A DNA stretch of 64,000 nt from Clostridium sp. cel8 (lineage in GTDB: Bacteria > Bacillota > Clostridia > Clostridiales > Clostridiaceae): contig NZ_JACGAG010000003.1 in the NCBI RefSeq assembly GCF_014050525.1, forward strand, positions 124,001 through 188,000, in the 5' to 3' direction. Shown here piece by piece: positions 19,279 through 28,104 of the stretch (positions are counted from its first letter, which is position 1; each line of letters starts with the position of its first letter). The notes beneath the pieces were generated by a model that was not told the origin of the DNA, made no database searches, and was given only the letters and a program-made list of their open reading frames with translations. The translations under genes were made by a program, and so were the position numbers.

Positions 19279-19638
19279 TTATTTTTTGTCTTTATCCAAT
19301 CCAAATGAAAAATCAATTCCTATAGCATCATTTAATATCTTTAATATATCCTGCCACATAACACTAAATTTTTGCTCTGCCTGTACATACTCATTTACAG
19401 ATCTATTATTGGCTATAATGTCAGCTATATCATTAAACTTCTTCATTGTTTCATCAGATACCTTACCATTTTTCATTTGTTCTGAATATGCATCCATTTG
19501 TACACTTCTAAAGTCATCAATTATTTTAATATTTGTTTTACTTTGTTGTATACTTTTACTTGCTTCTTTTAAATTAATAACTTCATCACATTTTTTTAAT
19601 TCTGCTGCAAGCTCATGAGCTTTATCATATATACTCAT
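19279..19638 (-). CDS. YlbF/YmcA family regulator
   Basis: Helical 119-residue protein of the YlbF family. In B. subtilis, YlbF (RicF) and YmcA (RicA) join YaaT to control RNA maturation with RNase Y, and through that sporulation and competence. Here the conserved helical core reads AHELAAELKKCDEVINLKEA and MKKFNDIADIIANN. ATG follows AAAGGATTTAATATAAA. It is 27 bases downstream of rnjA (RNase J), so it sits with an RNA-decay enzyme; whether it forms a Ric-like complex is inference. Which paralogue it is cannot be decided by eye. Confidence 0.85.
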   Translation of the reverse strand: MSIYDKAHELAAELKKCDEVINLKEASKSIQQSKTNIKIIDDFRSVQMDAYSEQMKNGKVSDETMKKFNDIADIIANNRSVNEYVQAEQKFSVMWQDILKILNDAIGIDFSFGLDKDKK

Positions 19639-19665
19639 TTTATATTAAATCCTTTCTATAAAATT

Positions 19666-21333
19666 TTATATTTCCATAATTATTGGAAGTATCATTGGTT
19701 TTCTCTTAGTTCTTTCATATAAAAATGACCTTAAAACATCTTTTACATTGGATTTAATATTTGACCATTCTGTTATATGCTTTTCTTGACAATCCTTAAG
19801 CACACCACGCACAAGCTCTTTTGCATCCTCCATAAGATCTTCTGATTCTCTCACATATACAAATCCTCTTGAAATTATATCAGGTCCTGCAATAACATTG
19901 CCGCTTTCCTTCTCAATAGTGACAACTACTGTAAGTATACCATCTTGAGAAAGATGTTTTCTATCCCTTAAAACTATATTTCCAACATCTCCAACTCCAA
20001 GTCCATCAACAAATACCTGTCCTGATACAACAGTACCATTTTTCCTTATAGAATCTTTAGAAACTTCTACAACATCTCCAGTATTTGCTATCAAAATTCT
20101 ATTTGATTTAATACCAAGCTTCATTGCTAAATCGGCATGTTGCTTTAAATGTCTATATTCTCCATGAACTGGCATAAAAAATTTAGGTCTTACAAGAGTA
20201 TGCATTAGTTTAAGTTCTTCTTGACAAGCATGACCTGAAACGTGAACATCTGCAAGAGCCTCATATATTACTTCTGCACCTTTCTTAAAAAGTTGATTTA
20301 TAACTCTAGATATCAATTTTTCATTTCCAGGTATTGCACTTGCAGAAATTATTATTTTATCTCCAGGTATTATATTTACCTTTCTATGCTCTGAAGCTGC
20401 CATTCTAGAAAGCGCTGACATAGGTTCTCCTTGACTTCCAGTGGTAATTATGACTAATCTATTATTTGGGTATTTATTAATACTATCTATATTTATAAGT
20501 GTATTTTTATTCACATTAATGTAACCAAGATTAGTTGCCACATCCATTATATTTTCCATACTTCTTCCTGATATAGCAACCTTTCTATTATACTTTTCTG
20601 CCGCAGTTATTATTTGCTGTATCCTATGAATATTGGAAGCAAATGTTGCTACTATTATCCTATTTTTTGCGCTAGCAAACAATTTCTGAAAAGTTTCTCC
20701 AACTGTGCTTTCAGACATTGTATATCCTGGTCTTTCAACATTTGTACTATCTGCCATCATTAGAAGAACACCTTTTTTACCAAGCTCGGCAAACCTTGCA
20801 AAATCCATAACACTTCCATCAATTGGTGTATAATCTATTTTAAAATCACCTGTGTGTAATATTGTTCCAATAGGTGTATGAATAGCTATAGCAGTTGAAT
20901 CCGCTATACTATGGCTAGTTTTTATAAACTCAATTGACATATTATCAAGCTTTATAACATCCGATGGAACAACAGTTACAAGTTTAATTTTGTCTAAAAG
21001 TTTGTGTTCTTTTAATTTAGTTTGAACTATTCCCAAGGTGAGTTTAGTACCATATACAGGCACATTTATTTCTTTGAGTACATATGGAAGTGCTCCTATA
21101 TGATCTTCATGGCCATGAGTCAGAAATATCCCCCTTACTCTATCAACATTTTTCTTTAAGTAAGTAATATCTGGTATAACCAAATCTATTCCCAACATTT
21201 CCTCATCAGGAAAACTAAGTCCACAGTCAATTACTATTATCTCATTTTTATATTCTATAACTGTCATATTTTTTCCTATTTCACCTAGACCACCTAATGG
21301 AATAATCTTTACTTTATCCTTTTCCTTACGCAA
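19666..21333 (-). CDS. rnjA: Ribonuclease J
   Basis: Metallo-beta-lactamase/beta-CASP RNase with 5'-3' exonuclease and endonuclease activity on RNA. The zinc site is LTHGHEDHIGALPYVL near residue 75, with HTGDFKID and the beta-CASP motifs (STNVERPG, ATFASNIHRIQQI, PVHGEYRH). Length 555 residues equals RNase J1/J2. The start is TTG after AAAGGAGGATTTTT. Only one RNase J gene is in view. It is preceded by fur (21-base gap) and followed by the YlbF-like gene. Confidence 0.96.
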   Translation of the reverse strand: MRKEKDKVKIIPLGGLGEIGKNMTVIEYKNEIIVIDCGLSFPDEEMLGIDLVIPDITYLKKNVDRVRGIFLTHGHEDHIGALPYVLKEINVPVYGTKLTLGIVQTKLKEHKLLDKIKLVTVVPSDVIKLDNMSIEFIKTSHSIADSTAIAIHTPIGTILHTGDFKIDYTPIDGSVMDFARFAELGKKGVLLMMADSTNVERPGYTMSESTVGETFQKLFASAKNRIIVATFASNIHRIQQIITAAEKYNRKVAISGRSMENIMDVATNLGYINVNKNTLINIDSINKYPNNRLVIITTGSQGEPMSALSRMAASEHRKVNIIPGDKIIISASAIPGNEKLISRVINQLFKKGAEVIYEALADVHVSGHACQEELKLMHTLVRPKFFMPVHGEYRHLKQHADLAMKLGIKSNRILIANTGDVVEVSKDSIRKNGTVVSGQVFVDGLGVGDVGNIVLRDRKHLSQDGILTVVVTIEKESGNVIAGPDIISRGFVYVRESEDLMEDAKELVRGVLKDCQEKHITEWSNIKSNVKDVLRSFLYERTKRKPMILPIIMEI

Positions 21334-21354
21334 AAAAATCCTCCTTTCTAATAT

Positions 21355-21816
21355 TTATTCTTTTAACTTTTTTAAACATTCATTACATATTCCGTAAAAC
21401 TTTAGACTATGATTTAAAATTTTAAACTTATATTTACTCTCTATTTGGGACTCCAAACCTTCAAGAAGATGATCTGGAACTTCAATTATCTTTGAACATC
21501 TAGTACATATAAGATGGTGATGATGATGCACCTCTTCTTCGTGCACTATTTCATATCTACTACATCCATCATCTAAATCCAATTTACATATTACTCCAAT
21601 ATCTTCCAACAATTGAACTGTTCTATATACTGTAGCTAATCCTATTTCAGGACACTCTTTTTTAACTAAATCATATATTTGTTCCGTAGTAAGGTGTTTT
21701 CCTTCATTTTTTATTATTATATCAACTATAGCTCTCCTCTGCGGTGTAAGTTTATATCCCTTTTCTTTTAAACTATTTTTTAACCTATCTATTTCTCCAG
21801 ACGAAAGTATTGACAT
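21355..21816 (-). CDS. fur: Fur-family metal-responsive regulator
   Basis: Ferric uptake regulator family protein, 153 residues. It has the N-terminal winged helix (GYKLTPQRRAIVDII, GLATVYRTVQLLEDIG), a His-rich metal site (EEVHHHHHLICTRC) and a second CxxC (GICNECLKK) for structural zinc. Subtype (Fur, Zur or PerR) is not certain; the HHHHH-ICxxC arrangement is usual for clostridial Fur. ATG follows GAGGTATTATA. First gene of the fur-rnjA-ylbF unit. Confidence 0.88.
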   Translation of the reverse strand: MSILSSGEIDRLKNSLKEKGYKLTPQRRAIVDIIIKNEGKHLTTEQIYDLVKKECPEIGLATVYRTVQLLEDIGVICKLDLDDGCSRYEIVHEEEVHHHHHLICTRCSKIIEVPDHLLEGLESQIESKYKFKILNHSLKFYGICNECLKKLKE

Positions 21817-21934
21817 TATAATACCTCATTTCACTTAAATTTAAAATGGAAATTTCAATTCTATAACATATAACTGAAATCCACTTTAATCATAGTTTAA
21901 TACTCAATAGAGTAAGAGTCAATTGAAAATCAAT

Positions 21935-21984
21935 TAATATTAAAATTAAAAGCTATGAGCTCATAGCTTTTAATTTTGATATTA
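21935..21984. terminator. Long AT-rich palindrome, probable terminator
   Basis: Two 25-base arms (21935-21959 and 21960-21984) are complementary with a single wobble. The 36-base core around gagctc is a perfect palindrome. It sits after the yrzB remnant and before fur, where the alaS-ireB-ruvX transcript should end. T-rich sequence flanks it on both sides. Confidence 0.7.
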
Positions 21985-22005
21985 ATAAATTTAAATTATT
22001 TCATT

Positions 22006-22086
22006 CTAAATATCATCTTCAAAAAGCATTTCATAAGCTTTGGCTACTTCAACAAGTTCTCCTTAATCATCAACTGTATTAAATAC
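22006..22086 (-). pseudogene. yrzB: Remnant of yrzB (DUF1292) C-terminus
   Basis: Read on the minus strand, 27 codons give VFNTVDD, a TAA stop (22063-22065), GELVEVAKAYEMLFEDDI, then TAG. I recognise this as the C-terminal end of the DUF1292/YrzB family, whose clostridial members end in a similar acidic EAYEALFE-like helix. DUF1292 genes normally sit exactly here, between ruvX and fur, and run to ~85 residues. No start codon or N-terminal part remains: the remnant begins at the ruvX stop codon. It is therefore a deletion remnant that has also gained a stop. Confidence 0.65.
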
Positions 22087-22087
22087 A

Positions 22088-22513
22088 TTATTGGGTATTT
22101 TTTCTATAAATGCTATCCAAATATCCCTGCAATATATATGTAGCTGCTAACTTATCTACTATCTTTTTTCTTTTTTTTCTAGACAAATCCGCTTCTAACA
22201 TTGCTCTATGTGCTGCGACAGTGGTGAGTCTTTCATCCCACATCTTTATTGGAAGATTTATTTGTTCTTTAATTATATTGCAAAAGTCAATAACTTTTTC
22301 ACTCTGTGGTCCAAGTGTTCCATTCATATTCTTTGGAAGACCAGATACAATTAATTCAACATTATAACTATTGCATATCTTTTTTAATTCTTCTATATCC
22401 CTATCTTCATTTTTTCTCCTTATAGTAGTAATTCCCTGAGCGGTTATTCCAAGAGGATCACTAATAGCTATTCCAATAGTTCTATCTCCAATATCTAAAC
22501 CTAATATTCTCAT
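22088..22513 (-). CDS. ruvX: RuvX/YqgF putative Holliday junction resolvase / pre-16S rRNA nuclease
   Basis: RNase H-fold nuclease of 141 residues. It has the first catalytic Asp in [19 protein letters not shown], the [19 protein letters not shown] motif and [15 protein letters not shown]. The usual family end is near [13 protein letters not shown]; the extra residues YRKNTQ run into what looks like the yrzB remnant read in another frame, so the natural C-terminus may have been altered by a deletion. ATG follows ACAGGAGAACATAG. Third gene of alaS-ireB-ruvX. Confidence 0.93.
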   Translation of the reverse strand: MRILGLDIGDRTIGIAISDPLGITAQGITTIRRKNEDRDIEELKKICNSYNVELIVSGLPKNMNGTLGPQSEKVIDFCNIIKEQINLPIKMWDERLTTVAAHRAMLEADLSRKKRKKIVDKLAATYILQGYLDSIYRKNTQ

Positions 22514-22541
22514 CTATGTTCTCCTGTATAATAATATGATC

Positions 22542-22575
22542 AAAATAAAAATGTCCCAAAGGACACTTTTATTTT
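22542..22575 (-). terminator. Hairpin overlapping the ireB stop codon
   Basis: Two 15-base arms (22542-22556 and 22561-22575) complementary with one wobble and a four-base loop. On the minus strand the 3' arm ends in a T-rich run. It would terminate or attenuate transcription between ireB and ruvX. Confidence 0.7.
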
Positions 22576-22820
22576 ATATCCAAATAAGCCTTTAATACTT
22601 CCTCTAATATTTCATCTCTCTCGAGTTTCTTTATAAGCGATCTTGCACCGTTATAATTTGTTATATAAGTCGGATCATCAGAAATCAAATATCCAACAAG
22701 TTGATTTACTGGGTTATATCCTTTTTTAATTAGTGAATCATAAACTTCTGTTAGTATTTCCTTAGTAAGAGCCTTCTTATTATTAGGAATATTAAACTGG
22801 ATAGTATTGTCATCACTCAT
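22569..22820 (-). CDS. ireB: IreB family regulatory phosphoprotein (UPF0297)
   Basis: Small helical protein (83 residues) of the UPF0297/IreB family. In Enterococcus IreB is a substrate of the PASTA kinase IreK and acts in cephalosporin tolerance. The conserved block [39 protein letters not shown] (shown in part by [20 protein letters not shown]) covers most of the protein. ATG follows GGGGTGATATAA. Its place directly after alaS and before ruvX is universal in Firmicutes. Confidence 0.95.
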   Translation of the reverse strand: MSDDNTIQFNIPNNKKALTKEILTEVYDSLIKKGYNPVNQLVGYLISDDPTYITNYNGARSLIKKLERDEILEEVLKAYLDIK

Positions 22821-22882
22821 TTATATCACCCCACTAACAATTCTAATAAATATATTATAAAACATATTTTATAAATTGTATA

Positions 22883-25522
22883 CTACTTAACTATATTTTG
22901 AATTATAGAGAAAGAACTATTTATGGCTTCTTCTAATTTATTTGGCATTTTTCCACCTGCTTGAGCCATATCTGGTCTTCCACCACCACCTCCACCGCAG
23001 ATCTTTGCAACTTCCTTTACTATCTTTCCACAATGGATTCCTTCTTTTACTGCTAATTTAGATGCCATAGCAATTAATTGTGCTTTACCATTTACCCTAC
23101 TTCCCAATACAACAACAGACTTTTCATCTTTATTTCTTATGTCATCTGCTAGACTTCTAAGAGTATTTCCATCTATATCATTTAGTACCCCTGTATACAA
23201 ATTAACATTTCCTATATTTTTTACACTATTAATTATTTCATTTTCAGATCCAACTGCAACTTTTGTTTTAAGTTCCTCTATTTTCGATTCCTTATTCTTT
23301 AATTCCATTATAATAGAGTCTAATTTATGTAGTATATCTGGTTCAGCGCATTTAAGTTTCTGCGATATATTATTTATTATATCACATTTTGATTCAATAT
23401 ATTCAAGTGCATATTTTCCTGTTATAGCTTCTATTCTTCTTATACCTGCAGCTATACCACTTTCACTAACTATCTTAAACATTCCAATTTCTCCAGAATT
23501 TCTAACATGAGTTCCTCCGCAAAGTTCTTTACTGAAATCCCCAACTGAAACAACTCTTACCTTATCTTTATATTTATCATCAAATAATGCAATTGCACCA
23601 CTTTTTTTTGCCTCATCAAGTGACATTATATCTGTATTAACATTTTCAGCTCTCATTATAACGTCATTTACTAAATTCTCTATTTTCATAATTTTATCAT
23701 GGTCTACTGCTTCGAAGTGGTTAAAGTCAAATCTAAGCCTCTTATCATCTACATAAGAACCTGATTGATGTACATGTTCTCCAAGTACTCTTCTTAAAGC
23801 TTCATCCAAAATATGAGTTGCTGTATGGTTCTTTCTTATATTATTTCTCCTTGATTTATTAACTTCTAGATTAACTTCATCTTCCAAATTTAACTTACCT
23901 GATACTACATGTACAAAGTGCATTATCTTTCCTGCAACATTATTTTTACAATCAAAAACTTCAGCTTTAAATTTATCATTGTATATTATCCCTTGATCTC
24001 CAACCTGTCCTCCCATTTCTGCATAAAATGGAGTGACTTCAGTAACTATAACTCCTCTATCACCTTCACATAAACTAGAAACCATTTCTTCATCTTTTAT
24101 AAGAACCTTGACACTAGACTTAGCTTTAAGTGTTTCATAGCCTTTAAATTCTGTATTAATATCAAGTGATATTTTATTTAGTATTGTGTCTTCTGCTCCC
24201 ATATAATTTGTATGCTCTCTTGCAGATCTTGCCCTTTCCCTCTGCTTTCTCATTTCCTCTTTAAATGTTTCCAAAACCACAGTCATGCCATTTTTCTCAA
24301 GAATCTCCTTAGTAAGTTCTATTGGAAATCCATATGTATCATAGAGCTTAAATGCCCTTTCACCTGAAAGTTTTTTAACTTTTTCTCTTTTCATATCTTC
24401 TATAAATGAATTGAGTATTGTCATACCGCTATCTATAGTTTCATCAAATCTCTCTTCTTCAAGTTTTATTACTTTTTCTATATATTCCTTTTTCTCTTTT
24501 AATTCTGGATAACCTTCAAGTGAATTTCTTACTACTACATCTACTAGACTCCAAAGGAAAGATTTATTTATGTTCAAAGCTTTTCCATGAATTGCAGCTC
24601 TCCTTAAAAGTCTTCTTAATACATAACCTCTTCCCTCATTTGATGGAAGTATTCCATCACTTATCATAAATGTAATACTTCTTATATGGTCAGTTATTAC
24701 CCTTAAAGATACATCTTTTTCTTCATCCTTTCCATAACTTACTTTTGCTACTTTACACACTTCATTTAATATATTTTGTATAGTATCTATTTCAAAAATA
24801 TTGTCTTTTCCCTGCATTACAGTAGCAATTCTTTCAAGTCCCATACCTGTATCTATATTTGGAGCATGAAGTTTATTATAGTTTCCATCTTCATCTTTAT
24901 CAAACTGTGTAAACACAAGATTCCAAAGTTCAACTATCTTATCTTCATCCCCAGCTTTCACAAAATCTTCACTTGTTTTTATATCAAGACCTACTTTATC
25001 AAAATGGATTTCAGAACATGGTCCACATGGTCCTTCACCATGTTCCCAGAAATTATCTTCTTTTCCAAGTCTAAATATCCTTTTAGGATCTATATCTGTC
25101 TTTTTAGTCCATATGTCATAGGCTTCATCATCATCAAGATATATAGTAACATATAGTCTTTCCTTTGGGAGTTTCATAACTTCTGTTATAAATTCCCATG
25201 CCCAAGGTATAACTTCAGATTTGAAGTAATCACCAAAAGAAAAATTTCCAAGCATCTCAAAGAATGTACCATGTCTAGATGTTTTACCTACATTTTCTAT
25301 ATCACCAGTTCTTATACACTTCTGACATGTAGTAACTCTTTTTCTAGGAGGAATCTGAAGTCCTGTAAAATATGGTTTAAGAGGTGCCATTCCTGCATTT
25401 ATTAGAAGCAAACTCTTATCATGTTTTGGTACTAGAGAAAAACTTTTTAATCTCAGATGTCCCTTACTTTCAAAGAATTTCAAATACATCTCTCTTATTT
25501 GATTTAATCCTAATTTTTCCAT
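22883..25522 (-). CDS. alaS: Alanyl-tRNA synthetase
   Basis: Class II synthetase of 879 residues. The N-terminal catalytic core begins [20 protein letters not shown]; motif 2 lies around [20 protein letters not shown]. The editing domain has HTATH and CGGTH metal ligands, and the C-terminal C-Ala domain ends in a Gly-rich [15 protein letters not shown]. The frame extends 19 codons upstream, but ATG at 25522 follows AAGGAGAG and begins the canonical N-terminus. Expression is controlled by the T-box leader just upstream. Confidence 0.98.
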   Translation of the reverse strand: MEKLGLNQIREMYLKFFESKGHLRLKSFSLVPKHDKSLLLINAGMAPLKPYFTGLQIPPRKRVTTCQKCIRTGDIENVGKTSRHGTFFEMLGNFSFGDYFKSEVIPWAWEFITEVMKLPKERLYVTIYLDDDEAYDIWTKKTDIDPKRIFRLGKEDNFWEHGEGPCGPCSEIHFDKVGLDIKTSEDFVKAGDEDKIVELWNLVFTQFDKDEDGNYNKLHAPNIDTGMGLERIATVMQGKDNIFEIDTIQNILNEVCKVAKVSYGKDEEKDVSLRVITDHIRSITFMISDGILPSNEGRGYVLRRLLRRAAIHGKALNINKSFLWSLVDVVVRNSLEGYPELKEKKEYIEKVIKLEEERFDETIDSGMTILNSFIEDMKREKVKKLSGERAFKLYDTYGFPIELTKEILEKNGMTVVLETFKEEMRKQRERARSAREHTNYMGAEDTILNKISLDINTEFKGYETLKAKSSVKVLIKDEEMVSSLCEGDRGVIVTEVTPFYAEMGGQVGDQGIIYNDKFKAEVFDCKNNVAGKIMHFVHVVSGKLNLEDEVNLEVNKSRRNNIRKNHTATHILDEALRRVLGEHVHQSGSYVDDKRLRFDFNHFEAVDHDKIMKIENLVNDVIMRAENVNTDIMSLDEAKKSGAIALFDDKYKDKVRVVSVGDFSKELCGGTHVRNSGEIGMFKIVSESGIAAGIRRIEAITGKYALEYIESKCDIINNISQKLKCAEPDILHKLDSIIMELKNKESKIEELKTKVAVGSENEIINSVKNIGNVNLYTGVLNDIDGNTLRSLADDIRNKDEKSVVVLGSRVNGKAQLIAMASKLAVKEGIHCGKIVKEVAKICGGGGGGRPDMAQAGGKMPNKLEEAINSSFSIIQNIVK

Positions 25523-25563
25523 ACACTCATCTCTCCTTATTATATTCAAAAAGGCAGTACAAA

Positions 25564-25773
25564 TAAAAAAAGCCACCATCCCTGAAGGGACGAAAGCTAC
25601 TCCGTGGTACCACCCTAATTACATAAATTTAAAACATAATCTATGTCTCTCAATGCTTATATGACTCATAGATAGCTTCAATATATTTTAAATAGAAGTT
25701 TTCACCAACCACTTCTTCTCTTTATAAAAAATATATCTACTCATTCTAATCATTGTCTAAAATATTTTATTAC
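25564..25773 (-). promoter_or_regulatory. Alanine-specific T-box leader of alaS
   Basis: Read on the minus strand the leader contains the T-box core AGGGTGGTACCACGG (25602-25616). It is followed by a strong terminator hairpin (25571-25597) and a run of seven T. Upstream is a Stem I with the GAAGAAGTGGTTGGTG region and a putative specifier GCU (25674-25676, in ATTGAAGCTATC) matching alanine. Uncharged tRNA-Ala would stabilise the antiterminator and let alaS be transcribed. It fills most of the 309-base gap upstream of alaS. Confidence 0.93.
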
Positions 25774-25779
25774 TATAAA

Positions 25780-25808
25780 ATTATAATTAAAATGCTCTTT
25801 AATGTCAA
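25780..25808 (-). promoter_or_regulatory. Sigma-A promoter of the alaS leader
   Basis: Perfect TTGACA (25803-25808) and TATAAT (25780-25785) separated by exactly 17 bases on the minus strand, placing the start of transcription near 25773. Confidence 0.9.
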
Positions 25809-25831
25809 TATAACAAATTTTAATTTCACAT

Positions 25832-26869
25832 TTAAAATATATAATAAATCAAATCTTTATAAATTATCTTTACAACTGCAGCTAGAGGCACTACTGCTAC
25901 CATTCCTATAAATCCTGCAGCTTTATTCCCTATAAGCAACAATAAAATTACAATAAGAGGATGCATGCTTATACTATCTGCCGTTACCTTTGGGCTTAAA
26001 ATATTCCCTTCTATTTGTTGAAGTCCATAAAGCCATATTGCTATTTCAATTGCTGTTTTAGGTGATTTTATAAATCCTACAAATATAGCTGGAATTGCTC
26101 CAAATATAGGTCCGAAATATGGTATTATATTAAAAAACGCATTTATTAAAGATAGTATAAAAGGAAAATCCACTTTTAATACCAATAATATCACAAATGT
26201 AACTATTCCTACAAATAAACTTAGAATAAGTTGACTTATTATATATCTTCCAAGTATTTTATCTATATGACAACTTATATTGTACACAGTGTTTCTACTT
26301 TTTATTGGAAACAGATTTAGAATATTATGCTCTATATATTTTTCATCAGATAAAAAATAATATACTACTATTGGTACTATTACTGCATATATAAGTATAC
26401 TACTTAATTTCATAAGGCTATCATATACTCTTCCAGAGAAACTAATCACTACACTATGTATTTTATAGTACAAGTTATTCGTAAGCATATTAAGTATTCC
26501 ACTACTCTTACTTGGTTTTAAACTAAAATATATATTATCTATTAAATTTTGTATGTCATTAAGTGCATTTTTCAAATTGAGATTTTCTCTAAAAAAATAT
26601 GGAATTACAAACAAAAATGCTCCTATAAATACAAGTGCTATTCCAAAAACGAGAATAATAGCTGCTACCGATCTGTTCACTCCCATATCAACTAGTTTTT
26701 CATGAAATGGTTTAAGTGCATATGTTATAAAAAAAGATACAACAAATAAATATAAAATTTCTTTTAAAATAGAAATCTTTATAAATAAAAATACTATTAA
26801 AATTGCTATTAAAATAATAACTATATATTTTAAAATATTATTCCATTTAATTTGCATTTTTTTTATCAT
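25832..26869 (-). CDS. AI-2E family transporter (YtvI/PerM type permease)
   Basis: Polytopic membrane protein of about 345 residues with eight or so hydrophobic segments. The family's conserved C-terminal blocks are present: INAFFNIIPYFGPIFGAIPA and GNILSPKVTADSISMHPL, then MVAVVPLAAVVKIIYKD. Members have been linked to autoinducer-2 export or to ion antiport; the substrate here is unknown. ATG at 26869 overlaps the PRC-barrel gene's TGA (ATGA) with AAGGA nine bases upstream; an ATG two codons earlier is too close to that site. Often found upstream of alaS in clostridia. Confidence 0.9.
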   Translation of the reverse strand: MIKKMQIKWNNILKYIVIILIAILIVFLFIKISILKEILYLFVVSFFITYALKPFHEKLVDMGVNRSVAAIILVFGIALVFIGAFLFVIPYFFRENLNLKNALNDIQNLIDNIYFSLKPSKSSGILNMLTNNLYYKIHSVVISFSGRVYDSLMKLSSILIYAVIVPIVVYYFLSDEKYIEHNILNLFPIKSRNTVYNISCHIDKILGRYIISQLILSLFVGIVTFVILLVLKVDFPFILSLINAFFNIIPYFGPIFGAIPAIFVGFIKSPKTAIEIAIWLYGLQQIEGNILSPKVTADSISMHPLIVILLLLIGNKAAGFIGMVAVVPLAAVVKIIYKDLIYYIF

Positions 26870-27309
26870 TTGCATATTTCCTTATATAGAATATTTTTTT
26901 CTCCAAGCATTAAGCTTTTGGCTGGAAGTATTCTTCTTCCAAATCGAATATCATATATTAGTCCTCGTGACAGTATAAACGCCCTTATGTTAAAACTATT
27001 TTCATAAAAAACTATATCTTCAAGATGACCAATTATCTTTCCACATTTATCTACCACATCTACAGATCTTATATCATTAAATTTAAGTTCATGTTCTCTG
27101 TTAAATTTTGTTACAATAATTGTGGGTTTTAAGCTTAAAATATCTTTTATATATACATTTATATCCTTTTTCAATATACTATTTGAAATAACATTAAACC
27201 CCTTTACTAGTTTACGATTAAAATCTATTATAATATCTCCTACAAATCCTAGATTCTTTCCATTTAAGCTAACAACTTCTGTAAAAATAAAATTTCGTAT
27301 TCTATACAA
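26866..27309 (-). CDS. PRC-barrel domain protein
   Basis: Protein of about 147 residues with two PRC-barrel-like repeats: VVSLNGKNLGFVGDIIIDF near the start and VVDKCGKIIGHLEDIVFYE in the middle, ending RRILPAKSLMLGEKN. No function is assigned in the family. No ATG is available; TTG at 27309 is used because AAGGGTG lies six bases upstream (GTG/TTG codons just before it overlap that site). It overlaps the AI-2E permease by four bases, implying translational coupling. Confidence 0.82.
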   Translation of the reverse strand: MYRIRNFIFTEVVSLNGKNLGFVGDIIIDFNRKLVKGFNVISNSILKKDINVYIKDILSLKPTIIVTKFNREHELKFNDIRSVDVVDKCGKIIGHLEDIVFYENSFNIRAFILSRGLIYDIRFGRRILPAKSLMLGEKNILYKEICK

Positions 27310-27325
27310 TAACAACACCCTTTTT

Positions 27326-27503
27326 CAATGCACAATGCACAATGCACAATGCACAATTATCAATTATCAATTCACAATTCACAATTCACAGTTCACAATT
27401 ATCAATTATCAATTATCAGTGCACAATTCACAGTTCACAATTTTAGATTTTTCTCAGAAAAATCATCCTTAATTCTGCATTGTGAATTGTGAACTGTGGA
27501 TTA
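27326..27503. repeat. Heptamer-array element, copy 1 (17 direct + core + 4 inverted units)
   Basis: Bases 27326-27444 are seventeen 7-base units in perfect register: CAATGCA x4, CAATTAT x2, CAATTCA x3, CAGTTCA, CAATTAT x3, CAGTGCA, CAATTCA, CAGTTCA, CAATTTT. A core follows (27445-27475) with the hairpin gatttttct/agaaaaatc, then four inverted units TGCATTG, TGAATTG, TGAACTG, TGGATTA (27476-27503). It occupies the gap between the Rrf2 gene and the PRC-barrel gene. A second copy lies at 30417-30547. Confidence 0.9.
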
Positions 27504-27537
27504 TCACTTGAATTTAGTTTTCCCAAAAAATAAAAAA

Positions 27538-27574
27538 ATATAACTCTATGTAAAAAATTCCCCAAGAGTTATAT
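27538..27574 (-). terminator. Intrinsic terminator of the Rrf2 regulator gene
   Basis: Arms atataactct (27538-27547) and agagttatat (27565-27574), followed on the minus strand by TTTTTTTATTTTTTGG. Confidence 0.87.
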
Positions 27575-27586
27575 TCTTATAAATAT

Positions 27587-28033
27587 CTATTTTTTAGCCA
27601 TTCTCTTATTTTTTTGAATATTTTTGTAGTCATCTACAATATTTTGGAGTGTAGTAGAATCCATAACGCTATCTATACTATCCCTAATCTTTGACCACAA
27701 AAGTCTTGTTGCACAATAGTCAGCATTATTACAGGAATTCCCATTAATGTCATCTATGCATTCTGAAATTTCAATGGGACCTTCTAGCACCTTCATAATA
27801 TCACCTACAGTTATATCATTAGGATGTCTGCTAAGTATATAACCTCCCTGTGCTCCTCTTATGCTCTTTATTAAATTAGCTTTTCTAAGAGATGAAAACA
27901 ATTGCTCTAAATAGTATTCAGATATGCCCTGTCTTTGAGAAATACTTTTTATTGAGCATGGCTCACTTCCATAGTGAACAGCTAAATCAACCATTGCTTT
28001 AACTCCGTATCTTCCCTTTGTGGATAGCTTCAC
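27587..28033 (-). CDS. Rrf2/IscR family transcriptional regulator
   Basis: Winged-helix regulator of 148 residues. The N-terminus MKLSTKGRYGVKAMVDLA and the recognition region GISEYYLEQLFSSLRKANLIKSIRGAQGGY are classic Rrf2. A three-cysteine cluster (SECIDDINGNSC and ADYC, residues ~92-105) matches IscR-type iron-sulfur binding. GTG start with AAAGGA nine bases upstream. In many clostridia this gene heads an iscS-iscU(-mnmA) operon; here no isc gene follows. It has its own terminator. Confidence 0.92.
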   Translation of the reverse strand: MKLSTKGRYGVKAMVDLAVHYGSEPCSIKSISQRQGISEYYLEQLFSSLRKANLIKSIRGAQGGYILSRHPNDITVGDIMKVLEGPIEISECIDDINGNSCNNADYCATRLLWSKIRDSIDSVMDSTTLQNIVDDYKNIQKNKRMAKK

Positions 28034-28104
28034 TTAACCATTTCCTTTGACACTCAACTTATAGATTATCTATGTTTTTATAGTATCAAATCAGAGTAAA
28101 GTTG

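Noticed and set aside
27326-27444. CRISPR array
   Set aside because: Units are 7 bases with no spacers and no cas genes are near.
27122-27472. Plus-strand 116-codon ORF ending in HNAQCTIINYQFTI-like repeats
   Set aside because: It is antisense to the PRC-barrel gene and runs into the heptamer array; three 7-base units equal seven codons, so the frame stays open by periodicity. No ribosome site or plausible protein.
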